This document shows, piece by piece, positions 30,992-39,589 of a DNA stretch of 39,914 nucleotides; the stretch's first letter is position 1, and every line of letters begins with the position of its first letter. This DNA comes from Clostridiales bacterium. GTDB taxonomy: Bacteria; Bacillota; Clostridia; Lachnospirales; WQUN01. The notes under the pieces were generated by a model. That model was not told the DNA's origin. It worked only from the letters and a program-made list of their open reading frames with translations, and searched no databases. The translations under genes were made by a program, and so were the position numbers. The stretch spans positions 1-39,914 of the forward strand of contig JAISWZ010000721.1 in the NCBI GenBank assembly GCA_031270945.1, written 5' to 3'.

Positions 30992-32360
30992 GTCCGCGCA
31001 TCCTCACATGGCAGGCCGCAAAGTGGCCTGGCTCATACTCCAGGTATTCAGGCTCGGCTTCTTTGCATATGTCTTCGCAGTACCTGCAGCGGGTATGGAA
31101 CTTGCATCCTTTTGGCGGGTTTATCGGGCTTGGGATATCCCCTTCAAGGATGATCGCCTCTTTCTTGTCAAGATCAGTGGTAGGGATTGCCGAGAGCAGG
31201 GCTTCAGTGTAGGGATGGATGGGGTTTCTGAACAGGTCCTCCGCTTTTGACAATTCCACGATGTTGCCAAGGTACATGACCCCGATGCGGTCTGAGACGT
31301 ACTTTATGACAGACAGGTCATGCGATATGAACAGGTAGGTCAGGTTTTCCTTTTCCTTCAGCTCCTGCAGGAGGTTCAGGATCTGGGACTGGATTGAGAC
31401 GTCAAGCGCTGAGACCGCTTCATCGCATACTATGAATTTAGGCTTGACCGCGACTGACCTGGCGATTCCTATCCTTTGCCTCTGCCCTCCGGAAAACTGG
31501 TGGGGGTATCTATGGATCATGTAGTTGGAGAGCCCGCAGTCTTCCATTACCTTGAAGATGTACTCCTGTTGCCTTTCGTCGTTCTGGCCATAGAGCTTAT
31601 GGGTCTTGATCCCCTCGGATATTATCTGTCCAACGGTCATGCGGGGGTTCAGGGATGAGTATGGATCTTGGAAGATCAGCTGGAGATCCCGGCGGAGCTT
31701 TCTCATTTCGGAATATTTGAGCTTTTCCAAAGATATGCCGGTTTCTCTGAGCTTTTCATGGGTTTGGAAATCTTTGTGGGTTTCGAGCTTTTTTCTTAAG
31801 TCTTCAAGGCTTGCTTCCGCCTCTTGGGTGTCTTTATCCGACTTGCTTACCTTGGCTTCGGCTTCTTTGATCCTGGCGGCTGACTCAGACATTTGCGCTT
31901 CCCTCAGTTGCTCCAGGGCTTTCGCTTTCTTTTTTGACGCTTCATGCCTGGCTAGTGCAAGTGTTTGCGCTTCTTCAATGTTGTCCGATACCAAGAGCCC
32001 GCCTAGCAAGGGAACCATTTCCATGTACGCGCTTTGGGACTTGGGGCCGCCGCTTTTCCAGGATTCGAAAAGCCTTGGCAGGTGTTTCAGGGTTTCTTCA
32101 ACATAGGACGGGGCTGTCTCATCCAGGGTTCTTCCATAGTAGATGGCGGTTCCGGCGGTTGGATGGTAGAGCTGGAGCAAAACCCGGCCCAATGTTGACT
32201 TTCCGCACCCGCTTTCGCCAACAAGCCCGAAAGTTTCGCCAGGAAAGATATCCAGGTCTATGCCGTCATTGGCTTTGACAAACAGCCCCTTCTTTCCCCT
32301 TACAGGGAAGTGCTGCTTAAGGCCCCTGATCTTGATTAAAGGCGTTTGGCTATCAAGCAT
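30972..32360 (-). CDS. oppF: OppF/DppF peptide transporter ATPase with a large insertion
   Basis: One of the two ATPases driving peptide import. The 462-residue product has Walker A GESGCGKST (48-56), the Q-loop FQDPYSSLNPRMTVG (Q231), the signature FSGGQRQR (289-296), Walker B IVCDEA (310-315), the H-loop at H347 and the C-terminal peptide-transporter ATPase extension with GCKFHTRCRYCEDIC. It is about 130 residues longer than usual because of an insertion between Walker A and the Q-loop (about 81-213). The insert is rich in Lys, Glu, Ala and Gln with heptad-like stretches, so it probably forms a coiled coil. The conserved motifs are intact and activity is expected. The ATG overlaps the end of oppD by 8 bases, with AAGGAGG upstream. 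The extra segment would protrude into the cytoplasm beside the helical domain. Confidence 0.93.
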   Translation of the reverse strand: MLDSQTPLIKIRGLKQHFPVRGKKGLFVKANDGIDLDIFPGETFGLVGESGCGKSTLGRVLLQLYHPTAGTAIYYGRTLDETAPSYVEETLKHLPRLFESWKSGGPKSQSAYMEMVPLLGGLLVSDNIEEAQTLALARHEASKKKAKALEQLREAQMSESAARIKEAEAKVSKSDKDTQEAEASLEDLRKKLETHKDFQTHEKLRETGISLEKLKYSEMRKLRRDLQLIFQDPYSSLNPRMTVGQIISEGIKTHKLYGQNDERQQEYIFKVMEDCGLSNYMIHRYPHQFSGGQRQRIGIARSVAVKPKFIVCDEAVSALDVSIQSQILNLLQELKEKENLTYLFISHDLSVIKYVSDRIGVMYLGNIVELSKAEDLFRNPIHPYTEALLSAIPTTDLDKKEAIILEGDIPSPINPPKGCKFHTRCRYCEDICKEAEPEYLEYEPGHFAACHVRMRGHVQEKA

Positions 32361-33339
32361 TTCGCGCCTCCTTGCCGGGGTAATGGCACCTCACCAACTG
32401 GGTGGGCGACACGGGCGTCAACTCAGGTTCCTGCTTGACGCAAAGGCTGGTCGCATGCTTGCATCTGGGGGCGAACTTGCACCCGACAGGCAGGTCAAGC
32501 GGATGCGGCACAGCTCCTGGTATGGCTTCAAGCTTGACCCCAGCAGGGGTGTCAAGCCTGGGTATTGACAGCATGAGCCTTTCCGTGTAGGGATGGGAGT
32601 ATTTAGTGTCTGAGAAGATGGTTCTGACAGGCGCCATCTCCACTACCTCCCCGCAGTACATGACTGTCACGTCATCAGCCATTTCGTTTATGACTCCGAG
32701 ATCATGCGTTATGAAAAGGATGGATGCGCCCTTTTCTGCTTTGAGCTCATTCATGAGCTTCAGTATTTGGGCCTGTATGGTCACGTCCAGCGCTGTTGTC
32801 GGCTCGTCTGCTATAAGCAGGCTTGGCTTGCAGGCAAGCGCCATGGCTATCATGACCCTTTGCCTCATTCCGCCGGAGAGCTGGAACGGGTATTGCTTCG
32901 CGACTGTTTCAGGGTTTGGGATCCTTACATCCGAGAGTATCTTGCAGGCTTCCCGTCTTGCCGCTTTCTTGCTCATGCCTTGGTGAACCTGGAACGACTC
33001 GCCTATCTGCCTCTCCACTGTGAAGACAGGGTTAAGGCTGGTCATGGGCTCCTGGAAGATGACGCTTACCTTGTTCCCCCTTATCTTGTAAACTTCCGAC
33101 ATGGGCATTTTTAAGATGTCTCGCCCTTCCAGCAAAATTTCGCCGCTTTTGATAAATCCGTTCTCGTCCAGAAGCCTTAGGATGCTCATTGCGGCAACGC
33201 TTTTGCCGGATCCGCTCTCCCCCACGACTCCAAGCGTCCGCCCGGGCTCAACACTGTACGAGACGCCATTGACGGCCTTTATGATCCCCCTCTTGGTGTT
33301 GAAGTAGGTGTGGAGGGAACGCATCTCAAGAACCGGCAT
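32353..33339 (-). CDS. oppD: OppD/DppD peptide transporter ATPase
   Basis: The partner ATPase of OppF. The 328-residue product is of normal length, with Walker A GESGSGKS (40-47), the Q-loop VIFQEPMTSLNPVFTV, the signature LSGGMRQR and Walker B LLIADEPTTALD. The peptide-transporter C-terminal extension ends in LPVGCKFAPRCKHATSLC. Unlike OppF it has no insertion, which makes the OppF insertion stand out. The ATG at 33339 has AGGAGG 7 bases upstream and lies about 10 bases after oppC; the end overlaps oppF by 8 bases. Confidence 0.95.
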   Translation of the reverse strand: MPVLEMRSLHTYFNTKRGIIKAVNGVSYSVEPGRTLGVVGESGSGKSVAAMSILRLLDENGFIKSGEILLEGRDILKMPMSEVYKIRGNKVSVIFQEPMTSLNPVFTVERQIGESFQVHQGMSKKAARREACKILSDVRIPNPETVAKQYPFQLSGGMRQRVMIAMALACKPSLLIADEPTTALDVTIQAQILKLMNELKAEKGASILFITHDLGVINEMADDVTVMYCGEVVEMAPVRTIFSDTKYSHPYTERLMLSIPRLDTPAGVKLEAIPGAVPHPLDLPVGCKFAPRCKHATSLCVKQEPELTPVSPTQLVRCHYPGKEARNA

Positions 33340-33350
33340 CGCTATCCCTC

Positions 33351-35156
33351 CTATCTGTCGTTGGACTTCGGATCAATCGCGTCCCTAAGGCTGTCTCCAA
33401 CTATGTTGACGCTGATTGTCGCAAGCCCCAACGCTGCCGACGGGAACACCCATCGCCACCAGAACTTGGTTATCACGGTTGAATCATTGCATGCGTAGAG
33501 CATGTTGCCCCAAGTGGCCCTAGGCTCCAGCACTCCAAAGCCCAGGTACGACAGGGTAGCCTCTATGAGCATGCATGTGGCCAGGTTCAGTGTCAGGTTT
33601 ACAAGAACCACAGCCAAGACGTTAGGCAGTATGTGCCGGAATATGATGTTTGTCTCTTTGACGCCCATGGCTTTGGCCGCCGTCACAAACTCGTTCTCTC
33701 TTTCAGCCAATATCTGGGCTCTCGTAAGCCTAGCCAGGCCTGGCCAGCTTAGAAGCCCAAGTATCAGCATTATCATTACAATTCGCGTGTCCTCTGAAAT
33801 CCTGTTGCCTATTATGGACGATAGTATAATTGCCAAGGGAAGAAACGGTATGGCGTTGACAATTTCCGCGAACCTCATGAGAAGCATGTCGGTTCTGCCG
33901 CCGTAAAAGCCGGAGATCCCGCCAAGGAGTATCCCAATGATTCCAGCGATTACAACAGATATCGCTCCTACAGAAAGAGTGATGCGGCCTCCGGAGATGA
34001 GGCGGCGAAACATGTCGCGGCCATACTGGTCAGATCCCAAGAGATAGCCCTTCATGCCCCATGTGACAACGTTTCCGTTTGACAGGATGGCGGCGCTTGA
34101 AAAGTAGTCGCTCGAGACAGAAACCGCGTTGGTTGTCTCAGGCGCGCTGTCCTGCCCAAAGTTGCCCATGCCCCAGCTTCTAAGAGATCCGTCGTCAAGA
34201 AGGACAGAGTAGTGGTACCTTCCTGCGGACACTGACTTTACATGCCCTTGGATATCCTCAGGAATGTCTTGCAGCCCGTACTCCTTGCTTCCCCATACGT
34301 AAACTTTTCCGTCTGTCGAGACCCCGGCTGCGCTCTCCTTGGAGGCCGCCACCTGGATAGCCTTGCCTTGCAGCTCTTCGGGCACTTTGCTTATGCTCAG
34401 CTCATTGTTGGTCATGACCTTTACAGTGTTGTCTTCAAGAAGGGCTATGGCAGTGTAGGGATTCAAGTCAAACGATAGGATCTTTTTGTTTCCGGCCAGC
34501 CTTGGCGAAATTTTTATCAGGTTTTCGTTTCCCCAAATGTAAAGCTTGCCGTCATCCCCCAGCGCCGCTGAGATCTGGATGCCAGCCTTGACTTCCACTA
34601 TGTTTACCCCTTTGGGGATCTTGGGGATCTTGGTCAGGTTCATTCGGTCGTTGCCCCAGGTGTAGATCTTGCCGTCCTGCCCTAATGCCAGAATGTGATC
34701 TTGCCCGCAGGATATGGACTTAAGCGCACCCATCCCCTCAGGCCTGCGGTACAGCTTCTCTTGCACCAGGTTTCCTGCCAGCTTGCCCCATTGGTACACG
34801 TTTCCGTCCTGATCCAAAGCCGCGCCAAAAGAGGCGCCTGTGTCTATCATGGCCGCCTTGCCTTGAAGCTCCTTTGGCACATCCAGGAAGAAAAAGCCTG
34901 GCGCTATGTTGGATTGCGTGGTGTCCATGAAGTTGATATCAAGCGGGTAAACCGCAGGAAGAATCACGCAGGCCAGCACTATCAGCGCGAATATCGCAAC
35001 TCCAGCCACTGCCAGCTTCTTGGAGCAGAAGTTCATTAGAGCCGTCAATGACGGGCTTTGAACCATCTCTTCCTCCAAGGCGCTCTTTGAGCCCCCTAGA
35101 AACATGGCTCTAAGCGTTAGCAAGAAAGAGGGTTTGCGCTTTCCCAAGCCGCTCAT
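33351..35156 (-). CDS. oppC: OppC/DppC permease with an internal RCC1-like beta-propeller
   Basis: A membrane subunit of the peptide importer. The 601-residue product is about twice the usual OppC length. The N-terminus and first membrane helix (about 49-69) are normal, and from GSDQYGRDMFRRLISGGRITL (374 on) it is a standard OppC, with about five more helices and the EAA loop (VTAAKAMGVKETNIIFRHIL). Between them, residues 92-369 hold about seven RCC1-like repeats with a recurring pattern of DGKxYxWG preceded by a small-residue strand: AALDQDGNVYQWG, LALGQDGKIYTWGND, AALGDDGKLYIWGNE, a degenerate LLEDNTVKVM, GVSTDGKVYVWGS, VLLDDGSLRSWGMG and ILSNGNVVTWGM. Seven blades would make a complete propeller. 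By topology it lies outside the membrane, where substrate is delivered. The reading frame is continuous throughout. The start at 35156 is an ATG. Confidence 0.93.
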   Translation of the reverse strand: MSGLGKRKPSFLLTLRAMFLGGSKSALEEEMVQSPSLTALMNFCSKKLAVAGVAIFALIVLACVILPAVYPLDINFMDTTQSNIAPGFFFLDVPKELQGKAAMIDTGASFGAALDQDGNVYQWGKLAGNLVQEKLYRRPEGMGALKSISCGQDHILALGQDGKIYTWGNDRMNLTKIPKIPKGVNIVEVKAGIQISAALGDDGKLYIWGNENLIKISPRLAGNKKILSFDLNPYTAIALLEDNTVKVMTNNELSISKVPEELQGKAIQVAASKESAAGVSTDGKVYVWGSKEYGLQDIPEDIQGHVKSVSAGRYHYSVLLDDGSLRSWGMGNFGQDSAPETTNAVSVSSDYFSSAAILSNGNVVTWGMKGYLLGSDQYGRDMFRRLISGGRITLSVGAISVVIAGIIGILLGGISGFYGGRTDMLLMRFAEIVNAIPFLPLAIILSSIIGNRISEDTRIVMIMLILGLLSWPGLARLTRAQILAERENEFVTAAKAMGVKETNIIFRHILPNVLAVVLVNLTLNLATCMLIEATLSYLGFGVLEPRATWGNMLYACNDSTVITKFWWRWVFPSAALGLATISVNIVGDSLRDAIDPKSNDR

Positions 35157-35176
35157 TGTTCTACCCCCCTCTCTTT

Positions 35177-36154
35177 TTATGACAGCCTGACCCTAGGATC
35201 CACCAGGCAGTACCCTATGTCCATGATCAAATTTCCCGCTAGGCTCAATACCGCGTAGAAAGAGTAAAAGGCCAGCACAACCGCGTAATCCTGCTGCATG
35301 AGGCTTGAGATCAAAACGTTTCCGATCCCGTTCCAGTTGAATGTTCTCTCGATTATCACAGATCCTCCGAATATGCTTATGAACCATCCCGTAAATATCG
35401 TCACGAAGGGTATAAGCGAGTTCCGGAACGCGTGGGAGTATATGACAACCTTCTCCTTCAAGCCCTTTGCCCTGGCTGTCCTGATGTAATCCATCCTCAA
35501 GGCGTCAATCATTGCGGCTCTCACGTACCTGGTTATGCCTCCCAATGAAGAGAAAACATAGACTATCAAAGGCAAGGCCATGTACCTGTAGTCAGCCCAA
35601 GTCTTGGCCCAGCCCGTTAGCGTCGTGTCTATGGATCCTGATCCGCTTATGGGGAATATAGGGATTATCACTCCGAACAGGCATATGAACAAAAGGCCAA
35701 ATATGAATGTAGGAAGGCTGTAGCCTATAATGGTCACGACTTGCACAGCCTGGTCAAAAACTTTGCCTTTTCTTACCGCAGTGGCGATCCCCAAGGGTAT
35801 TGTAATGATAAATGTGAATATCAGCCCGAATATGTTAAGCTTCACAGTGTTTCCCAAAGGCGCCGCCGCCATTTGCGCCACAGGCAGCCTTGTCACTGTG
35901 GACCATCCAAAATCTCCTGTGACCATGGTCCTAAGCCAGCTGAAATATTGAACCACAACCGGCTCGTCAAGCCCAAGCTTCTCCCTGGCCGCCTTGTACG
36001 CGATCTCAAACTGCTCAGGCCGCAGCTTTCGGCCGTCTACCAGCATCAAAGCTGGATCGCCAGGCATAATCTTTGATATCGAAAACAATATGACTGAAAC
36101 TATCAGAAGCGTGAATACAATGTATCCGAGGCGCCTGAGTATATACCTCGCCAT
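35177..36154 (-). CDS. oppB: OppB/DppB peptide transporter permease
   Basis: The first permease subunit of the peptide importer. The 325-residue product has the family start MARYILRRLGYIVFTLLIVSVILF, the conserved region MPGDPALMLVDGR, about six membrane helices and the EAA-type loop (DYIRTARAKGLKEKVVIYSHAFRNSL). It has the normal length for OppB, without an insertion. The ATG at 36154 has AAGGGGG upstream, and it lies 20 bases before oppC. A terminator hairpin separates it from oppA, so it is likely expressed at a lower level than the binding protein. Confidence 0.95.
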   Translation of the reverse strand: MARYILRRLGYIVFTLLIVSVILFSISKIMPGDPALMLVDGRKLRPEQFEIAYKAAREKLGLDEPVVVQYFSWLRTMVTGDFGWSTVTRLPVAQMAAAPLGNTVKLNIFGLIFTFIITIPLGIATAVRKGKVFDQAVQVVTIIGYSLPTFIFGLLFICLFGVIIPIFPISGSGSIDTTLTGWAKTWADYRYMALPLIVYVFSSLGGITRYVRAAMIDALRMDYIRTARAKGLKEKVVIYSHAFRNSLIPFVTIFTGWFISIFGGSVIIERTFNWNGIGNVLISSLMQQDYAVVLAFYSFYAVLSLAGNLIMDIGYCLVDPRVRLS

Positions 36155-36291
36155 GCCAGCACCCCCTTTTTAATACTTGAGAGCGAAACATCAGGAAATT
36201 TTAATTTAAAAAAACGCCTAATAAAACTATGCTTAAGAAATCGATTGTTCTTTTATTTAAAAAATAAAAAAACAAAAAAACAAATACAAAT

Positions 36292-36319
36292 ACTGGGGAG
36301 GGGCAAGCCCCTCCCCAGT
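36292..36319 (-). terminator. partial terminator between oppA and oppB
   Basis: ACTGGGGAGGGGC-AA-GCCCCTCCCCAGT, a perfect 13-bp stem; on the minus strand it is followed by a T-rich run (ATTTGTATTTG, then TTTTTTTG). Read-through would give excess binding protein over transporter. Confidence 0.75.
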
Positions 36320-36343
36320 TCTCCGCGCCTCGCAAATGAAGGC

Positions 36344-38323
36344 TTATCCGATATAGCACCTGATGATTGAATGCGCCCAGTCCCAAGTGGGGCTGACATC
36401 ATAGCCTTTAAGCTTCAGGTTAAAGAAGTCGTGGTAATCGTTTGAGTACAGCGGTATCATGGGAACAAGCTCGTTCCAGCGAACCTGCATCTTTACCCAG
36501 CTGTCTACCCAGCTTTCCCAATCGTCAGCGGGGATGCTCTTCATGCCCTTTGCTGTGCTTTCGAGCTCTTCATCAATGATGTTCGTGCTGTTCCACTGAT
36601 CCAGGTATTCTTCCTCAGAGCTGAAGACGTACCAATACTCATTCGCTTCCGTGAAGCCAACAGCCAGGTTGAACATGTGGTAAAAAGGCTCAACGCCGTC
36701 ACGATACAAGTGAGTGAGAAGGGTTGCGAAATCAACCTGGGTCTTGTTGATCTTGATGCCTATGCTTTCAGCGGCTGGAAGAAGAAGCGTCGTGATGTGG
36801 TCAGACACTTCGTTGTTCTCAGATGAAAGCCATTCGATTATCAAAGGCATGAGAGTGCCGTCATCAAGCTTTTTGTACCTGACTCCGCTGGTATAGGCGC
36901 TTCCGTCCTCGCCCAATGTCCAGCCGCCAGAAACCAAGCTTTCCTCGGCTTTCTCAAGGTTGTAGGTATAGTGGGTTATGAGGGATTCCATCTCGTCTTT
37001 GGAATACTGGTACTCAGGCGATGAAAGGCCATAGTACCCGTCAACCACTTCCGCGTACCCTTTGGCGAACAGCATAGCGAACTCTTCGCGGTCAAGGCTG
37101 TATATCAAAGCTTTGCGGACTTCTGCGAACTGTGTTGGGCCGATGTCGCACTTGAATGTGATATGGCCAAACCCGTTTCTTGGATAGTTGAAATAGTCAG
37201 CCTTTCCGTTGTCAACAAGGGTGAGTCCTTTTTCAATCTCGCTGCCTGTCGCGTTTCCGTCAAGCAGGTCAACCTCTCCAGCCTCAAGCTCTTCAAGCTG
37301 GGTGGCGGAAACGGTCTTCTTGAGGATGATTTTCTCTATTTGCGGCTTGTATCCGTCATGGGTTGACAGGAACTTGGGATTGGCGGAAAGTATCGCAGTC
37401 TTTGTGCTCAAGTCGTAGCTGTCAAACTGGTAAGCTCCGCTTGTGACTTTCGGGTTGTAGGCGTATCCTGTCTGCTCGTTCAAAAGAGTCTCTCGGATAA
37501 GGTCAACGCTCCAAGGCCCGTCAATGTATGTGCCAACTCCATCATCCTTGACATCGCATCCAGGAGCTATCACTTGCAAAGGCAGCGGGCCAACCGCAGT
37601 GCTTGCAAGCTCGTAGTGGTTTGGAAGCTCTTCAGCCACCAATGTCACTGAGAAAGTGTAGTCGTCAATCAGCCTAAATCCTGGCAATCTATTGGACTCG
37701 CCGGCTGAGTACTCCTCTCCGCCTGGGTACATCTCTGCCCCAGTATTGAAGCCTTCAAGTTCTTGGAACTCGCTGGAGAATCCAAGAAGGTTTGTAAACA
37801 CATAATCCTTGGCTGAGATGGCTGTTCCGTCGTTATAGACTAGATCCTTGTAAATCTTGAAAGTGAAGGTCTTTGAGCCGTCAGCGTTGTCAGCTGTCGT
37901 GAATTCTTCCACAGATATGGGGTTTACAATAAATCTTCCGTCTTGCGTCCAGACGATTGTGCTGTATCCTCCTAGCCCGCCATGAATAAGTTCCTTGATG
38001 TCGGCGTTGGATGAGCTGTTCGTCCATCCGTTTAGCATATATACGTCAACGTCTGTAGTAGATCCTCTGACTATTGAGCCTGAAGCGGCGGGAAGAGCGC
38101 TTGCTTTAGCTATGAGCTCATCTCTCGTCATTTCTTCCCAGTCTTTTTCTTCAACAGGCGCTGCTTCCACTTCTGCTTCTGGTTCGTCCACAGATTCAGC
38201 TGGCGCAACTGTTTCTTGACTAGGCGCTGCTGTGGCTGGCGTATTGGTTGCAACAGGCTCTGTTTTCGCTCTGCAGCCAACAAGCAATGCCAGGGCAAAG
38301 AGTATTGCCAATGCTTTTTTCAT
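36344..38323 (-). CDS. oppA: peptide ABC transporter solute-binding lipoprotein, family 5
   Basis: It captures peptides outside the cell for OppBCDF. The 659-residue product has a lipoprotein signal (KKALAILFALALLVGC, Cys 17), an acidic Pro/Glu/Ala tether and a family-5 solute-binding fold: TFKIYKDLVYNDGTAISAKD, FSVTLVAEELPNHYELAST, VTSGAYQFDSYDLSTKTAIL and VRKALIYSLDREEFA. It is somewhat longer than many OppA proteins. The ATG at 38323 gives a normal signal peptide; an upstream TTG at 38344 would add only charged residues. It is first in the operon, preceded by a promoter at 38488-38516 and followed by a hairpin. Confidence 0.93.
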   Translation of the reverse strand: MKKALAILFALALLVGCRAKTEPVATNTPATAAPSQETVAPAESVDEPEAEVEAAPVEEKDWEEMTRDELIAKASALPAASGSIVRGSTTDVDVYMLNGWTNSSSNADIKELIHGGLGGYSTIVWTQDGRFIVNPISVEEFTTADNADGSKTFTFKIYKDLVYNDGTAISAKDYVFTNLLGFSSEFQELEGFNTGAEMYPGGEEYSAGESNRLPGFRLIDDYTFSVTLVAEELPNHYELASTAVGPLPLQVIAPGCDVKDDGVGTYIDGPWSVDLIRETLLNEQTGYAYNPKVTSGAYQFDSYDLSTKTAILSANPKFLSTHDGYKPQIEKIILKKTVSATQLEELEAGEVDLLDGNATGSEIEKGLTLVDNGKADYFNYPRNGFGHITFKCDIGPTQFAEVRKALIYSLDREEFAMLFAKGYAEVVDGYYGLSSPEYQYSKDEMESLITHYTYNLEKAEESLVSGGWTLGEDGSAYTSGVRYKKLDDGTLMPLIIEWLSSENNEVSDHITTLLLPAAESIGIKINKTQVDFATLLTHLYRDGVEPFYHMFNLAVGFTEANEYWYVFSSEEEYLDQWNSTNIIDEELESTAKGMKSIPADDWESWVDSWVKMQVRWNELVPMIPLYSNDYHDFFNLKLKGYDVSPTWDWAHSIIRCYIG

Positions 38324-38487
38324 TCTCTTTTTTTCCCCTTTCAATTTATGTGCCTCCTATTGTAGGAGCTTATATGCCTCCCAATAGGTAAGGCTCACAA
38401 CTGCCATTGGGCATAATGCCTAAATTTAACGAGCATATCCCGAATCGCGTATGCTAATTGCAACCGCTAATGGCAATGGTGTGATTA

Positions 38488-38516
38488 ATGATAACAAAAA
38501 ACACGAAAACTTGCAA
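38488..38516 (-). promoter_or_regulatory. promoter of the opp operon
   Basis: On the minus strand TTGCAA (38516-38511), 17 bases, TATCAT (38493-38488). The leader to oppA is about 160 bases. It includes GCATATCCC (about 38433), a possible end of a palindromic element. Confidence 0.55.
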
Positions 38517-39105
38517 TCAGATCGCGTCAACGCGCATGCTCCAATATTATCCAGATGAAAGCGGCTTGCGGGTTGTTTCCGCGCCTATGCTCTTATTCCA
38601 CTAGTATATGTATAAAGCGCTTTTCAATCCGTATAAGTCATTTTTCGACCGCATATCAGATCTATAGCTCTTGTCTTTGCATGTTTTGTCAAGTTTCAAA
38701 AACAGTTGTCACTTGCGTTTACGCGCCGATACATTTGTTATGCTCTGTCCTTATTTTTGTTGATAATCCGCCCCTTTCGCTAACCGATAGCGCGTTCGTT
38801 TTCGCTCACCGATATAATTAAAAACAGAAAATATATATAATCATTCTATACTATAATCTAACCCAGCGCAAGCAAAATTTCTGCAATAACAAAAAAATAT
38901 TAGGGCATTTCCTAACTCGTCTTTATATAAAAAGCTTGAATAAACGCCATTTTCAAAAAATTTAGGCAACTTTTAAAGCATATCCCAATTTAAATTTTAA
39001 GGCGCCGGCACCATGCCGCTCAAAGCTTGTCCACTCTTTTTAGAGCGGCCGCCCTTGCGCCTCTTGGCGCCAGTCGGTCGCTCGCCCTACGCTAGAATCG
39101 CGCAA
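38517..39105. other. gene-free stretch with a half palindromic element
   Basis: No supportable gene. At 38977-39012 AGCATATCCCAATTTAAATTTTAAGGCGCCGG looks like one half of the palindromic element without its partner end. A GC-rich segment with GCGGCCGC follows near 39045. The open frame 38555-38821 has no motif or ribosome-binding site that would support it. Confidence 0.4.
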
Positions 39106-39205
39106 GTGCATATCCCAAAATTATATCCAAGGCACCGGAAAAATCCGGCGTTGAAGCATTCGCCAGGATTTTTCCGGTGCCATTTCGGAATTTTGGGATA
39201 TGCAC
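39106..39205. repeat. palindromic intergenic element, short form (100 bp)
   Basis: The ends are GTGCATATCCCAAAATT and AATTTTGGGATATGCAC, a perfect 17-base inverted pair. GGCACCGG pairs with CCGGTGCC, and GGAAAAATCC with GGATTTTTCC, around GGCGTTGAAGCATTCGCC. This is the most regular copy in the window. Confidence 0.95.
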
Positions 39206-39271
39206 TAGGCCCTGTGAGTCGCGCGCCAAGCGGGCCTCCGCATAATCGCTTTAATCATCCGCTGTGACTTG

Positions 39272-39535
39272 CTATCCTTTCTTGCCTGGCAAAACCAGCA
39301 CCACCACCCACGAAACGAGGAGCAGAAGAAGCTGGGCAACGAGAGCCATGCCTAGCGCATTTTGCGCAATCTCTCCAGAAGGCCCGCTAAACGCGAAAAA
39401 GGCCCTCAACGTTGCCGTGAAGCCAAAAAGGATTATGAAAAGAAAAAGCAAGCGGTTCATGGACATGATCTGGCCTTCCGTTGGCAGCGCTTCGTCAACC
39501 GGAAAGTCCGCCTCTGAATAAATCTTTGGATCCAA
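39272..39535 (-). CDS. small two-helix membrane protein
   Basis: An 87-residue protein with a hydrophilic start (MDPKIYSEADFPVDEALP) and two membrane helices (RLLFLFIILFGFTATLRAFF and GMALVAQLLLLLVSWVVVLV), ending in LPGKKG. I do not recognise a family. The start is a TTG with AGGGGGG about 7 bases upstream, which supports that it is real. A minimal palindromic element lies just upstream. Confidence 0.6.
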   Translation of the reverse strand: MDPKIYSEADFPVDEALPTEGQIMSMNRLLFLFIILFGFTATLRAFFAFSGPSGEIAQNALGMALVAQLLLLLVSWVVVLVLPGKKG

Positions 39536-39550
39536 GCTTATCCCCCCTTA

Positions 39551-39583
39551 GTGCATATCCCAAACTTTAATTGGCATATGCTC
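39551..39583. repeat. minimal palindromic element (33 bp, ends only)
   Basis: GTGCATATCCCAAACTTTAA directly joined to TTGGCATATGCTC: the two ends of the family with the middle missing, probably an internal deletion derivative. It lies just upstream of the small membrane protein's ribosome-binding site. Confidence 0.7.
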
Positions 39584-39589
39584 TTAGCG

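Noticed and set aside
33351..35156. Reading the OppC-propeller gene as a misassembly or as two fused genes
   Set aside because: The frame is continuous, the propeller begins and ends exactly at the outer loop, and spacing to oppB and oppD is normal for an operon, so a genuine insertion is more likely.
38555..38821. 88-codon plus-strand open frame between oppA and the right-end repeats
   Set aside because: Cysteine-rich, motif-free translation without a ribosome-binding site, in a region of decayed repeats.
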